Under the pieces are notes generated by a model, which was given only the letters and a program-made list of their open reading frames with translations, had not been told where the DNA came from and did not search any database. DNA of 64,000 nucleotides from Zoroaster sp. YZ-2022 (taxonomy: Eukaryota; Echinodermata; Asteroidea; Forcipulatida; Zoroasteridae), in the NCBI GenBank assembly GCA_029582265.1, contig CM055837.1, forward strand, positions 21,747,160 to 21,811,159, read 5' to 3'. Below, one piece after another: positions 9,441 through 19,682 of this stretch (its first letter is position 1; every line of letters starts with the position of its first letter). A program made the translations under genes and the position numbers.

Positions 9441-10438
9441 TTAAATTTTTTCACCCAACGTGTCGTCGCTTTGTAACACGTTACGAATCGTTTCTTTAAT
9501 TCTGTTGATTTGACTGCGAAGAATGCGATCTTGCGTACTCGCGGCCTCTAATCTAGCTCGTCTTTCCTCTCGCAGTTCTCCCAGCTGTTTACGTAGATCC
9601 GCGGTTTCATCCTCATCTTCATCATCTCGATCTCGAGCGCTTACGTACCGGTATTTTTTTTCACAATCGGAAATTATTTCGTCGAGTTGACTCAATCTGG
9701 CTAAATTATTCGTTAGTTCGCCTCGATTCGTTTGCATGGCTTTATCGAGACCCAACAATTATCGCATTAAAATCGAGTTCGAATGCAAAATGGGTCGAAA
9801 GTCCTCGAATTCTTCTTCTTTTCCAAAGCTTTCTTCTCTAGAAGCGTTAAATAATTCTTGCATGGCTATTTCTACGTTATTTGCTTCTTGCACGGGTATA
9901 GACGGTAACTTTCGACCACTCGGTTGAGCGGTTGGCTCTACCACCGGTTTTTCTGACGCTTCTATCGTCGTTACGACATTTTCGAGCGCTTCTTTTTCTT
10001 TTCCCGAGATTAAAATTTTTAAACCATAGTCTTTTACGCCCATCTGCTCTCTCATAAATAAAGGTCCCGATCTACCCGTAGCTTTGCGAGCTCTACTAGA
10101 TATCGTACTCAGCGAGGCAAATTCTCATCATCGCGAAAATGAAATTTATCGTATTCCGGTAGTTTATCGACATTGTATTTTTGACCTTTTACAAAGTCGT
10201 AAAAGTCGTGGGCTTTTTGACTCGCTAGTCGCGCCGATGGATTGACGTCAAAATCAGTATCCCACAATTTGATTCGTTCCAATTTGTCCATTTCCATTTT
10301 TTTTCTATTTCTTTCTAATCTCGCTAAATGTTCTCTTTCCTCATCTTGTTCAACATCTTCATCTTCGGGGTAATTGAACATTGGATCCAGCTCGATGAAA
10401 TCATGTCCTCCTTTTGCCATTTTACAATTACTATACAT
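9441..10438 (-). pseudogene. Coiled-coil protein, broken into three frames
   Basis: Comparison with the intact 288-residue gene of element 2 (39413-40279) shows that pieces at 10438-10109, 10055-9759 and 9758-9441 are one gene. It has an acidic N-terminus after MAKGG, a middle with the conserved SGRKLPSIP motif (SGRRLPSIP in element 2), and a C-terminal coiled coil with SARDRDDEDEDETA followed by heptads and RSQINRIKET. Frame breaks fall near 10060-10110 and 9758. The N-terminal third is diverged between copies. The function is unknown; a core or scaffold role is possible. Confidence 0.55.
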
Positions 10439-10439
10439 C

Positions 10440-10871
10440 TTATTTTAATAATTTATAACTCACGTAACCTACAGCGCTCATCCCTAAAATAATGAATAGG
10501 ATTTCTCGCGTTTTTTTATCTTGGCTCGGAGCGTAAAAATCCTCTAGTTTAGGCTCGCGCTGTAGAAAAACTGGTAAATTTATTCGTTTGCCGCTAACGA
10601 TATGATATTCATTCATCGCTTCGTCAATGTTGTTGAAGGTTTTTTCAGCGTTTGATTCTTTTTGTATTCGTTCGTTTAAATAATCTAGATATTTTAAACG
10701 CTTTTTACTAAAGTCGTCTCTGGCTTTTTCAAGTTGTTCTAGCGCTAAATCGTGTCTTTTTCGTTCTTGTTCAGCATCGCTAGAACGTAAACTACCAAAT
10801 AAAAAAAATGATCCGGTAAAGGCTAACGCGTTAACGACCGCGCCGCCAATCATCATCGCTACAGACACCAT
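10440..10871 (-). CDS. Two-helix membrane/coiled-coil protein conserved in Polintons
   Basis: 143 residues, intact. An N-terminal membrane helix (AMMIGGAVVNALAFTGSFFL) is followed by a basic coiled coil (RKRHDLALEQLEKARDDFSK, then LKYLDYLNERI), a conserved PKLEDFYAPSQ segment near residue 109 and a C-terminal membrane helix (ILFIILGMSAVGYVSYKLL). This arrangement is common among accessory proteins of invertebrate Polintons. It abuts the coiled-coil gene at 10438 with almost no spacer, and is divergent from the capsid gene at 10926 across a 54-base AT-rich gap that probably holds both promoters. Element 2 keeps a truncated version. Confidence 0.6.
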   Translation of the reverse strand: MVSVAMMIGGAVVNALAFTGSFFLFGSLRSSDAEQERKRHDLALEQLEKARDDFSKKRLKYLDYLNERIQKESNAEKTFNNIDEAMNEYHIVSGKRINLPVFLQREPKLEDFYAPSQDKKTREILFIILGMSAVGYVSYKLLK

Positions 10872-10925
10872 TTTACTTTTTCTTTTTAATTTTTGTTTAA
10901 ATTTTATAATTGTTAAATAGAAAAT

Positions 10926-12178
10926 ATGACTAATACGTACGGAGATGTACTCGATCCATACAGAAGATTAAGAGAACCTTTGGGATTAAAAGGAATGCGA
11001 CAAAAAGTTGTCATTACAAACAATCCGAGCACCATTACCGAAAATCAATTGTTGACGGTTCGTTTTCCAAATTTAGGAATAAATCAGGTCATCGTTCCGG
11101 GGACGGTTCGATTAGCTTTCAACATTGTTTTCGAGTCTACAGATGATGCGAGAACGATGGTACAAAACATAGGTAGAGCCATCGTAAAAAATATAATCAT
11201 TAAAATGGAAGGAAATGAAATATTTTCATTAGAAGATGCAGATGTGTTTTATTGTTATAAAGACGAATGGTTGACGAAAGATCAACGCGAAAATCTAGCG
11301 TGCCAAGGAATCGAAGATGTTAACGTGACTAAATTAAGAGTAGGCGCTAGTGACGCGGTTCCCGCAGGCGGATACATTGAAAAATAGATATCACATTCCG
11401 CTCGATTTTGAATTACTCACCGATCATCAGCCCTACTACCAATCGGGGATCGGGGATCGGAGATCGATTGACTTATGAACTCGTGTTTAATAAATTTTCA
11501 AAGGTGATTAAAAGCACCGACGATAATGCAAAATATATCATAAGTGGGATTTCTTCAGAATACCAAGTCGTTCATATGCCCAAACTCGCAACGATGATTA
11601 AAAATCAATATAGCAACAAGGTGTCGATATTGTTTGATCGCGTTTTAAGACATAGCGTGACCCCGTTAAACAAACGCAATACGACGTGGAATATAAATTT
11701 AAATACCCCCGCAAAAAGTATGAAAGGAATATTGTTTTTATTCAAAGAGCCCGATGTGAAAGAAACAAACAAATTTTATAATCCAAAAATCGATAAAGTT
11801 TCAATTACGATCGAAGGCGTTCTCAATCAACTCTACCCGCAGGGAATGAAAAGGTATCAACATTGGGAAGAAATTCAAAAATATTTCGGTGCTTCAAACA
11901 AACAACACGCTATGCAAGTTGTTAAAGCTTTAAATTTATCCAACGTCAAACAAGCCGATTATTTACTCAATCGATACGATTTATTTTTAGATATGAGAAC
12001 GAGCGACGACAATAAAATACACGGAAGTGGAAGACGAATACAAAACTTATCCGAAGGAATTGCCATTCAAATAGATAAAGAATCAGAAACCGCGGGTGAA
12101 TTATACATGTACACTTTTATTATTATGGATGCGCAACTCGTTATAAGAAATGGGCGTTTTGAATCTGACGATTATTAG
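10926..12178 (+). pseudogene. Major capsid protein (double jelly-roll type), frameshifted
   Basis: About 417 codons in total. Motifs include DPYRRLREPLGL at the N-terminus, NIGRAIVKNI, DADVFYCYKDEWLT, and in the second half FDRVLRHSVTPLNK and NLNTPAKSMKGILF. These fit the major capsid protein of Polinton/adintovirus-type elements, which forms pseudo-hexameric capsomers with two jelly-roll domains. The first frame ends at TAG 11385-11387. Coding continues in the next frame through about 11450, then a 7-base tandem duplication (ATCGGGG) near 11438-11460 shifts it again into the frame used to TAG 12176-12178. Element 2 keeps only the last few codons. Confidence 0.75.
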
Positions 12179-12804
12179 TATTAGCGACTAGTATTAAAAA
12201 GGATGTTGCATTAATTTGCGGTCAAACCGGATGCGGAAAAACTGAATTTGTTTTAAATTTGTTAGAAAAAGAATATTTAAAATATTTCGAAACGATCGTC
12301 ATATTATGTCCCACCATCGGTGACAACGACACGTATCAAAATAGAAAATGGATTTGGAGCGACGAGCGAGTGCTCGTTGACGATTTAGCAAGTTATACGT
12401 TAAACAAAGCGATAAAAATGTATAGCGACGTATTCAATGGAAACGAAACGTTGTTTATCATCGACGATTGTAGCGCCAGTAAAGATTTGCGATATAAAAA
12501 ATTTTGTCAAAATGAGACGAATGCATTGTACACTTGGCTTTTAGCGGTCGACACGCCAATCACAGCTGTTGGGTTATTTCACAAAAATATAAATAGCGTA
12601 TTGAAAGATTTTAGAGAGCAACTCAAATGGGTGTGTTTATTTTATTGTAAAGATAGAGACTCGTTTGAAAATTGTCTTCGAGAAAATGATGTCATACCGA
12701 CAAAAGAGTTGAGAGAGCAAATGCACGAGAAATTAAAACGAGTCAAACATTGCAAATTGATTTTAAAAACGGATCAACCTACCGATTATGCGATTCTAGA
12801 CTAA
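12169..12804 (+). pseudogene. DNA-packaging ATPase, start lost and internal double frameshift
   Basis: The frame is open from 12169 but has no ATG before the Walker A motif GQTGCGKT (12220-12243). Element 2 retains an ATG 13 codons before the same motif, so the start region here was lost. Walker B-like FIIDD is near 12459. The C-terminal FYCKDRDSFENCLRENDV and LILKTDQPTDY are conserved. Between about 12500 and 12600 the open frame encodes atypical sequence while a neighbouring frame reads FSGRHANHS, the kind of segment expected in this ATPase, so two compensating frameshifts keep the frame open but destroy the core. It overlaps the capsid gene end. Confidence 0.7.
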
Positions 12805-12815
12805 ATTAGTTAGCA

Positions 12816-12980
12816 TTACTTGGCATTACTGATTCGTTACTTGGCATTACTGATTCGTTACTCAACATTACTTGGTCATTACTGATTCGTTACTCAGCAT
12901 TACTGATTCGTTACTCAACATTACTGATTCGTTACTCAACATTACTTGGCCATTACTGATTCGTTACTTGGCATTACTTA
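12816..12980. repeat. Tandem repeat with TTACTGATTCGTTACT core
   Basis: Units of about 17-34 bases (CATTACTGATTCGTTACTCA and TTGGCATTAC variants) are repeated some eight times between the ATPase stop and a short ORF. Related sequence (GTTACTGATTGGTTATTTAG) continues inside that ORF near 13107-13150. No promoter or terminator is obvious. Confidence 0.85.
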
Positions 12981-13005
12981 AATAAATTATAAATACTTAT
13001 AATAA

Positions 13006-13218
13006 ATGGAACAAGTTCACAAAATTAACAAAAAGTCATTAATGTTACCCCCATCATCAGATGATGAAAGTGACAGCTTGCTGCTGAAGCAAAAGCGTCT
13101 TTTCTCTGTTACTGATTGGTTATTTAGCATTACTTATTGGTTACTCTCTCTGTTACTCTTAATTTTAATGATTTTTTCTATAAATACTTATAATAAATGG
13201 AAGACCTTCACAAAATAA
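13006..13218 (+). CDS. Short membrane ORF formed by partial gene duplication
   Basis: 70 codons. Residues 1-33 (MEQVHKINKKSLMLPPSSDD and SDSLLLKQKR) are a duplicate of the N-terminus of the following gene. The rest is a hydrophobic stretch (WLLSLLLLILMIFSI) whose DNA resembles the adjacent tandem repeat. It overlaps the next start by 22 bases. It looks like an accidental fusion of a duplicated gene start with repeat sequence; expression is uncertain. Confidence 0.35.
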   Translation: MEQVHKINKKSLMLPPSSDDESDSLLLKQKRLFSVTDWLFSITYWLLSLLLLILMIFSINTYNKWKTFTK

Positions 13219-13818
13219 TAACCGAAAATCCACAGATGTTAAGCCCACCATCCATGGATGTTAATACAAGTGACAGCTTGCTGCTGAAGCAAAAGCAACG
13301 AAACAAACGACTCTTGTCTGTTGTAGCAGGAGGAGATTTTTAGAAAAAAATTAGGAAAAGAGTATTCCGTCAGTGACATTGAAGCTTTGTCTACAGAAGA
13401 GCGAGATGTATTATACACGCAATACGAAACTAAATTAGGTCGTGATATAACAGAGTCTTTAGGTAGCGCCATTCTAACATTATATGCCAAATTATTAGGA
13501 TTTAGTTTAAATCGCATTGAATTATATGGTCATCATTTTGAAATTGACGACGAAGGTAAATTAATTACAGATTTAGAAAAAGATCCATTCATTTCGAGCA
13601 TGCTTTCTACCGTAGCGTGTGATATATACTACAACTACGGAATGTTGGTAGCACCGCTCTCTGCAACGCTAATTACGGCAAAACATTTAAAAAGAAAAGA
13701 AGAATCTTGTATAGATAATAAAAGCGATGGAAACGAACGAGTTGGAGAAAGCGCAGCCGGCGTTGACGCAAGCTGTGGAGACACCGTCGTCAGTAACGAA
13801 AACACCAGCGATCAATAA
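13197..13818 (+). pseudogene. Conserved accessory protein with one frameshift
   Basis: It starts at ATG 13197 with an acidic/Ser-rich N-terminus (SDSLLLKQKQ), then TAG at 13341-13343 because a T run at 13337-13341 is off by one. In the other frame coding continues: EYSVSDIEALSTEERDVLY, YETKLGRDITESLGSAIL, DPFISSMLSTVACDIYYNYG, then a basic/acidic tail to 13818. The helix-rich middle matches the style of a conserved small protein of invertebrate Polintons. Role unknown. Confidence 0.5.
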
Positions 13819-14155
13819 GAAAATAAAAAATCCAAAAAAAGTCGCAGCTGGCAAAAAAACCGCCGAAATTAATAAAAAAGAAAAAACAAGAATTAAAAAA
13901 GGGTACTCATTATGTAAACAAAGAAAAGTTTAGCCGTAGCGATACACCTATGCCGATAAAAGAAGAAAGCGCTGGAATAAACTACTACTATATCGCTATT
14001 GCCTTAGCCGTTGGAGGTTTTGCTTATTACTTGTTTTCCAATCAAAACCACCGCAGAGCGCTGTAAAAGCTCCGCCAGCTATACCAAAACCCGCACCAAC
14101 GCCCAAACCTATGCCCACGCCAACGAGAGAACTTGTTGTTTTTGAAATGGAATAA
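13727..14155 (+). pseudogene. Basic protein with one membrane segment, frame-broken
   Basis: It starts at ATG 13727, overlapping the previous gene by 92 bases. Residues 1-68 are Pro/Thr-rich, then strongly Lys-rich (KNPKKVAAGKKTAEINKKEK), ending at TAG near 13933. Neighbouring frames continue with SAGINYYYIAIALAVGGFAY, a membrane helix, and a Pro-rich tail to TAA near 14153. Together they look like one basic-linker plus membrane gene with two frameshifts. The function is unknown. Confidence 0.4.
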
Positions 14156-14190
14156 ATTTAAAAAAAAATTATATTTACTAAGTATAAAAC

Positions 14191-14436
14191 ATGATGGATA
14201 CAAAAGGAATCGTTAATTCAGCTTATCACAGTGCCGTTGTAGGACTTTTAACCATTTTATACAGCATGCTTGGTAAAAAAGTATTAAACATAAATCCAGC
14301 CGATTTAGGAAAATTGGATATAAAAGCCGGGCTAAAATTCACCACGACGGTTGCAGCGGCTTTAATGATTCAAACGTGGTTAGTTCAACAAGGAATTTTA
14401 CCAGACTCTGTTATGCCTAATAATTATACAGAATAA
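14191..14436 (+). CDS. Small two-helix membrane protein conserved in Polintons
   Basis: 81 residues, intact. It contains GIVNSAYHSAVVGLLTILYS (first hydrophobic helix), NPADLGKLDIKAGLK (conserved linker) and TTVAAALMIQTWLVQQGILP (second hydrophobic helix). The gene is preceded by an AT-rich box (AGTATAAAACATG) and followed 24 bases later by the integrase. Homologous small proteins are frequent in Polintons; the role is unknown, possibly membrane-related. Confidence 0.6.
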   Translation: MMDTKGIVNSAYHSAVVGLLTILYSMLGKKVLNINPADLGKLDIKAGLKFTTTVAAALMIQTWLVQQGILPDSVMPNNYTE

Positions 14437-14459
14437 AATATATTGTACAATATTAAAAA

Positions 14460-15471
14460 ATGGATAAACGAATAAAACAAAAGCTACAAAACGTCTATTA
14501 TAGCCTGAAAGGATACTGGAAAGGTCTCGACGCGATTAATAAATTAGCTCAAGAAACTAACGTGAATAAAAAAATTGTTTCACAGTGGATAAAAAAGCAA
14601 GCCTTGTGGCAAATTTATTTACCCTATCCTAAATACATTCCTAGACCGACCAGTTCAAATTCAATGTTGGAAAAACCAAATGAGGTTCATCAAGCAGATT
14701 TATTGTTTCTTCCGCACGATAGTGTAGGTAAAAAGACGTACAAGTACGCGTTAACCGTTGCGGATGAAGCCAGCATATAAAGAAGCGGAACCGTCGTTCG
14801 ATAAAACTGCCGCTCAAGTCAGTCTAGTGTTTGAAAAAAATTATAAACGTTCGCCGCTCACTTGACCAAAAATTTTAAAAGTCGATCCTGGAAAAGAATT
14901 TATGTCGACCGTCACTAAAATCATGAGTCAACACAATGTAAAAATCCAAAGAAGCGAAGCCGGGAATCATAGAGCTCAAGGTATAGTAGAGCGATTCAAT
15001 AGAACCTTGGCCGAAAGAACATTTTCTCATCAATATGCACAAGAAATGACAACGAAAGAAAGATCGAGAAAATGGGTTAAAAGATTACCGTTGGTCGTAA
15101 AAGCATTAACAACGAAACGACAAGACTCGTCAATTTAAAACCTAAAGACGCGATTAAATTACCCGTTGTCGAGCAAAATCCAGCCTCACCGGCTATTACC
15201 TCTAGCGGTACAGCTAAAACAGTTGAAAAAAGAAACTCAGCTAGCAGTTTAGTTCGGTATTTATACGCACCCGGTGAAGTTGAAAAAGATACGAGAAGAC
15301 AAGCCACTGATCCGATTTGGAGTATTAAAATTTATAGCATTAGTAAAACTATGAAAGCTCAAAATCAACCCGTCTTGTATTATTTAGAATCGGGTCCCGC
15401 TCGTAGTTTTGTAAGAGAATAATTACAAATTGTTCCTCGAGATACAGAAAATCCTCCTATAAAATTACTCT
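14460..15471 (+). pseudogene. Retroviral-type DDE integrase, broken
   Basis: Recognisable Polinton integrase. An N-terminal helical part (KQALWQIYLPYPKYIPRP) precedes the catalytic core, with the first Asp in HQADLLFLPHD (about 14692), the second in KVDPGKEF (about 14880) and the Glu in GIVERFNRTLAE (about 14980). A C-terminal part ends VLYYLESGPARSFVRE. Lesions: a frameshift near 14770; TGA at 14863-14865 where Trp is expected; a frameshift near 15105; TAA near 15419. The stop at 15469-15471 overlaps the end of the convergent polymerase gene. It would insert element ends and make the 5-bp duplication. Confidence 0.8.
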
Positions 15472-18400
15472 GAAATTTTATAATGACCGTAAGAACAAGT
15501 ATGTATTCCATCTAGTAAAATATATCTCTTTGTATCGAGACCGTCTAACGATTTTTTGTCAACTTTTATGGTGTAAAGATGATGACCCTTGTTTCTAATA
15601 AAATTCATCTTGTGATGATACGTTTCATTTTCAAATAAAATATCTTTAAAGTTTTCGTGGTTAATTTCCTTTTCTAAAACTTGTTTTTTAACGCCTTTAG
15701 CTTTTTTTAATTCTCTCGAAAAAACGCTAGGTCTTAAGTTGGAGGCTTTTTTATTGTTATTTCTTTCGATAAATGTAGCGAGTACATTTTTGGTCTTAAA
15801 CCTACAAATTCAGAAATAGCTACGCCGGCTGTCTCGTCTTTAAATTTACCGATGACTTTTTTATTCTCTTCAGAATATAAGAAATGATCTTTAGGATAAT
15901 TACCAAAATCGTATAAATCTACATCTTTATAAAAATCTTTATAAACGTCTTTCTTTTCAATCTCGAACAACAAGCTATCCGTATCCGTGCAAAGTAAATT
16001 ACACTTGTCGCAGTATTTCTTTTTTAAATGATTGTAATAAAAATCATACATGTAAGCTTTAGATAAATCCAGTATGCTCATTCCTACGTAAACTGGACGG
16101 TTGAGAGCAAGTTTTGTTTTATGCATGTGAAGAGCCGCTAGATCATGATCAAAAATCCTAACCTCGGCAAAATTTGGTTTAGCGATTAATGTACGAATTT
16201 GATTTTCTGCTTTTTCATCATTGAGACGCTTCAAATTCACGTTAACGCGATTTCGTACATTTTCCATCGTTTTTCCAAAAACTGAATTATTCATCAGTTT
16301 GTACAAATCTTTTTCAAAATCTGACGTTGCGTCTTTTCTGAGTTGGGTGTTTAAATCAATGTACGATTTCATCCCAGGCGATTCATCAAATTCTAAAACG
16401 CGATGAATTTTAGTCAGTTTCATACCGAGTTGTAAATACAATTGTAAATTACGATAATGAAGCACGTAGTTTGATTTATCGTATAAATTTAAAACTAATT
16501 TTGTAACATTTGGAGCGGGTTTGCCTGATAATAACTCTTGTTGATAGTCGCTCATCCATTATTTCGGTACCGTCAACGACTCTGGCGCGAGTAGATATGC
16601 ATTGTGAGAATCGTGTAATTATTTAGGGTATTCTAAATCAACTTGTAAAATGCATCCTTTTCCACGTATTATTCATTTGTCCAAGAGTCTGTTTATTTGA
16701 TGACGAGTCAACCATTTAAAATTACTAGTCGGCAAAGGTCGACTCATCGCATAGCCGTATAAATTATTCGCGTCTAAATAGTGTATAAAAGTCGTAGGTT
16801 TCGTTTTATCGGCATTGTAAACATGTTCGTTGTTTGCTTTTGCGTATCGTTTACTTACCATACACGTTCCTCCTCTAGTACCTTTTTCTATAAATAAATG
16901 CATGTCATAATCCGTCAACAATTCTAGACAAACTGTTGAATGTTTTAATAATGCATCCCAGCTCAAGCCTGGGCCGGTATAATAATGAGCCGGATCTAAC
17001 CCGTACTGTTTCATGCAAGTGGTACGAAAATTTTCAAACACGTCCGCCAATAAGCAAGTATCCGTACGCACGTACAAATCGTGATAATCTCCTAAATTTT
17101 TACATTCAAAAGTTTTCCAAACCTTCTCGGCGTGATTGTACTCGTTTTTAGTAATGCGTTCGTCATTCAAACTACTATAAAAAGATTATATCGGAGGAAG
17201 ACGCGTTTCTTTAAAATGTTCGAAAGAGTCCATGTACTCATGAGGATAAATACCTTTTTGTTTTAAAAGATTAAATTTTTCTAAATCGTACTCGAACTCG
17301 CTAACGATTGAAAAAACGTTGTTGGATTTTACGAGCTTATCGAGCGAAGCGAGTAAAAATTGAGCGCTGTCGATAAATCGCAGTTGCCCGATTGAAAAAG
17401 ATATGTACTTTTCTATATTGTTTGGAATACACGTTAGATTTCCTCGCGTTTGACTCGCAGCTTGCATAATGAGATGAGAGTCGTAGCCTCGCAAATTATG
17501 AAATACGACCGGAATAAAAGTTTTGTCCGGTTTTAAACTTAGTTGCAAGTTACATTTACTATACGCCGCTCCTCTATATTTACCAGTCACGTGACAATGA
17601 TCGCGTACTCGACTAAACTTGACGCAAAACACACCAAATTTATTTTTACACTCGGCACATTTCATCGCACCTTTTTTACAACACTCGCTCATCTCGTAAA
17701 AAAGTCTTCCAAATCATCTTTACTCTGAATTTTGTTTTCGCATATCCAACACTTGCTAGGATTTTTTAAATCTTCTTCATCGTCTCTTTTCATAAACATT
17801 CTTTTAGGATTTCTAAATATCTCATTGATGCATTCTACTTGTTTTTGTAAATTATTTTTAAAATGCTTTGCGGCATCTTCGCCTCGGTATACAACGGGAA
17901 AACAAGTTTCACCGTCGCACCGAACGACGACGTACGAATAACCGCAAATGACGTGTTCTTGCAGTTTTTTAGTATTTGTCGCATTCACATCGTCAATCTT
18001 TTTAATTATACTTTCAAAGTCGGCGCATATGACGAAAGGAACTTTCATCTTTCTATGAAAATTTATAAATTTTAGCGTATCGTGTTTACCCTTTTCAGGC
18101 ATCACGATCTTTGTCGATCTGTCGTTTATTCCCTTACACATTGTTATGTGATTCTCAAGATACGCTTCCGTCGAGTAACCCTGTAAACATCTCAAACAAA
18201 AATGTTTACGCTCGTTATGTTTCGTTTGATCGAAAAGTAATTTATTTATATCTTTAATCCAAACGTAGTAAGATTTATTTTCTTTATGAATTAATAATAA
18301 ATTTATACGATCTATAGAGTCAAGTTGATCGCTAAGTTTGTAAACTATAATCGACTTTGATTCGTAACAAAAAACGTTTAGCGCGATACAATTTTGTTGT

Positions 18401-19351
18401 TCTACTTTTTTTATTTGATCAATCGGAGTCGGAGCGTCGATACTATCAAAATTTAAACCGTCTTCCGTCGGATAGCTAGACAGTCTATCAACATTTTTTT
18501 CGCTGGAAAAAGAGCGCTGCGCAACGACCAACGCAAACAATCGTCGTCTTTGTTTTTTACGTTGATGCACGCTTTTAATTTTGTATGTAGTCGCATAACT
18601 CGATATAAGAACCACCTCTCAAAGGTTGATATCTCGAGAGGGTAATAGTCATACTCTCTATACGTTCTACCACCCATCCATAACCCTTTTGCGTCCATTT
18701 TTCTAAAGCCTCTTGAATTTGTGAAAAAAACGGTATTAAATACATTTTCGATACTATCCAAATTCAATAATACAATTTGTTTATTATTATGAAAACTATG
18801 ATCTTCATAATCGGTAGTACCGTCCGGTTTATCTTTACGTAAATTAATACGTATATATATCATAAACTTAAATGACCTAAATTCTTGCAAGTCTAAATAA
18901 AACTTGGCTCTAATGTTTGACTTTACCGCTTCCCAAAAAATGTTTAAATCTTTTTCTTTGCTATGATTGAGCGGAACGGTCATTCTTCGTTGACGTAAAT
19001 ATCTTCCGCCGTCAATCGGTGGTTCGTCGAATCTCAACTCTTCTTCTTGACCGTAAAACCTTTTAATAGCGGCGATGTAGTCTTGTTTACCAACTGCCCT
19101 CTTTTCCAGCCGCCGCGTTGATGTAGCTCAATATTATTTATTCTTAGATACTCTTTAAGTTCTGCTAAAGTTAATTTATGTAATGGCCTTGGTTTATGTC
19201 GTTTTATATATATTTTTACTGCATTGTAATAAGAACGTTTATCTACTGTACCCTTTTGGTTTTGCACAAGAATTAATGGTCTGTGTTCTCGCGCAAATAT
19301 TTTCAATTCTGATAATGTCCATTTCGATAAATATGTTCTTCTTTCTTCCAT
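15465..19351 (-). pseudogene. Family B DNA polymerase (protein-primed type), multiply interrupted
   Basis: Pieces: an N-terminal part with two SAP-like modules (WTLSELKIFAREH; KLTLAELKEYLRINN), then a part that may act as a terminal protein or accessory domain (VPLNHSKE, FRSFKFMIYIRINL), a C2H2-like knuckle (HFCLRCLQGYSTEAYLENH), Exo I ADFES, Exo II VVFHNLRGYDSH, Pol A YLDANNLYGYAM (about 16765), Pol [14 protein letters not shown] (about 16280) and Pol [11 protein letters not shown] (about 15975). Stops occur near 15733, 16561, 16620, 16670 and 17182, with frameshifts near 17690, 18460-18615 and 19034. It is transcribed inward from the right terminus. All catalytic motifs remain visible. Confidence 0.8.
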
Positions 19352-19682
19352 ACTCGATTTACTATAAATCTAGATAATATTTTTTAATTATTTCAATTTT
19401 ATAAGTGCGATTTCTAATTTTTTTCTCACATCATTTTTTTTTAGTGGGTTTTATTATATCTCACATAGTTTTACCAAAAAAAACTCTTGACCTCGTGACC
19501 TTTCACCTCGTGACCTCGTGTCCTTTCACCTCGTGACCTTTCACCTCGTGACCTTTCACCTTGTGACCTTTCACCTCCAGTAGTATGTCAGATGGGGGAA
19601 CGGAGCGCAGCGAAGTGCTTCTGAATCACGAGCGGAGCGCAGCGGAGTGAAGTGACTCAGAACCCCCATCTGACATACTACT
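19352..19682 (-). repeat. Element 1 right terminal inverted repeat with promoter box
   Basis: Read inward it gives the terminal 20-mer, a GC-rich spacer longer than on the left, an internal copy of the terminus (19579-19598), tandem AGGTGAAAGGTCA units, TGTGAGATATAATAAAACCC, ATCGCACTTATAAAATTG and the box TCTAGATTTATAGTAAA just before the polymerase start. Unlike the left side, outer and inner parts are contiguous here. Confidence 0.85.

Larger units (their letters stand above)
3401..19682. mobile_element. Element 1: Polinton/Maverick (adintovirus-like) integrated element
   Basis: A 16.3-kb unit bounded by inverted termini AGTAGTATGTCAGATGGGGG and its complement, with a 5-bp duplication outside. 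It encodes the diagnostic Polinton set: family B DNA polymerase, retroviral-type integrase, packaging ATPase, major capsid protein and putative minor capsid protein, plus small membrane and coiled-coil genes. Size, termini and gene set fit complete Polintons (about 15-20 kb). Many nonsense and frameshift lesions show it is inactive. Base composition is AT-rich, with short AT-rich spacers between genes. Confidence 0.93.

Noticed and set aside
12816..12980. Tandem repeat as replication origin
   Set aside because: Nothing beyond repetition supports it; Polintons are expected to replicate from their termini.
3401..19682. Integrated adenovirus, herpesvirus or bacterial prophage
   Set aside because: The combination of retroviral-type integrase, protein-primed-type polymerase, TIRs and a 5-bp duplication is that of Polinton/Maverick elements; no prophage-type genes are present.
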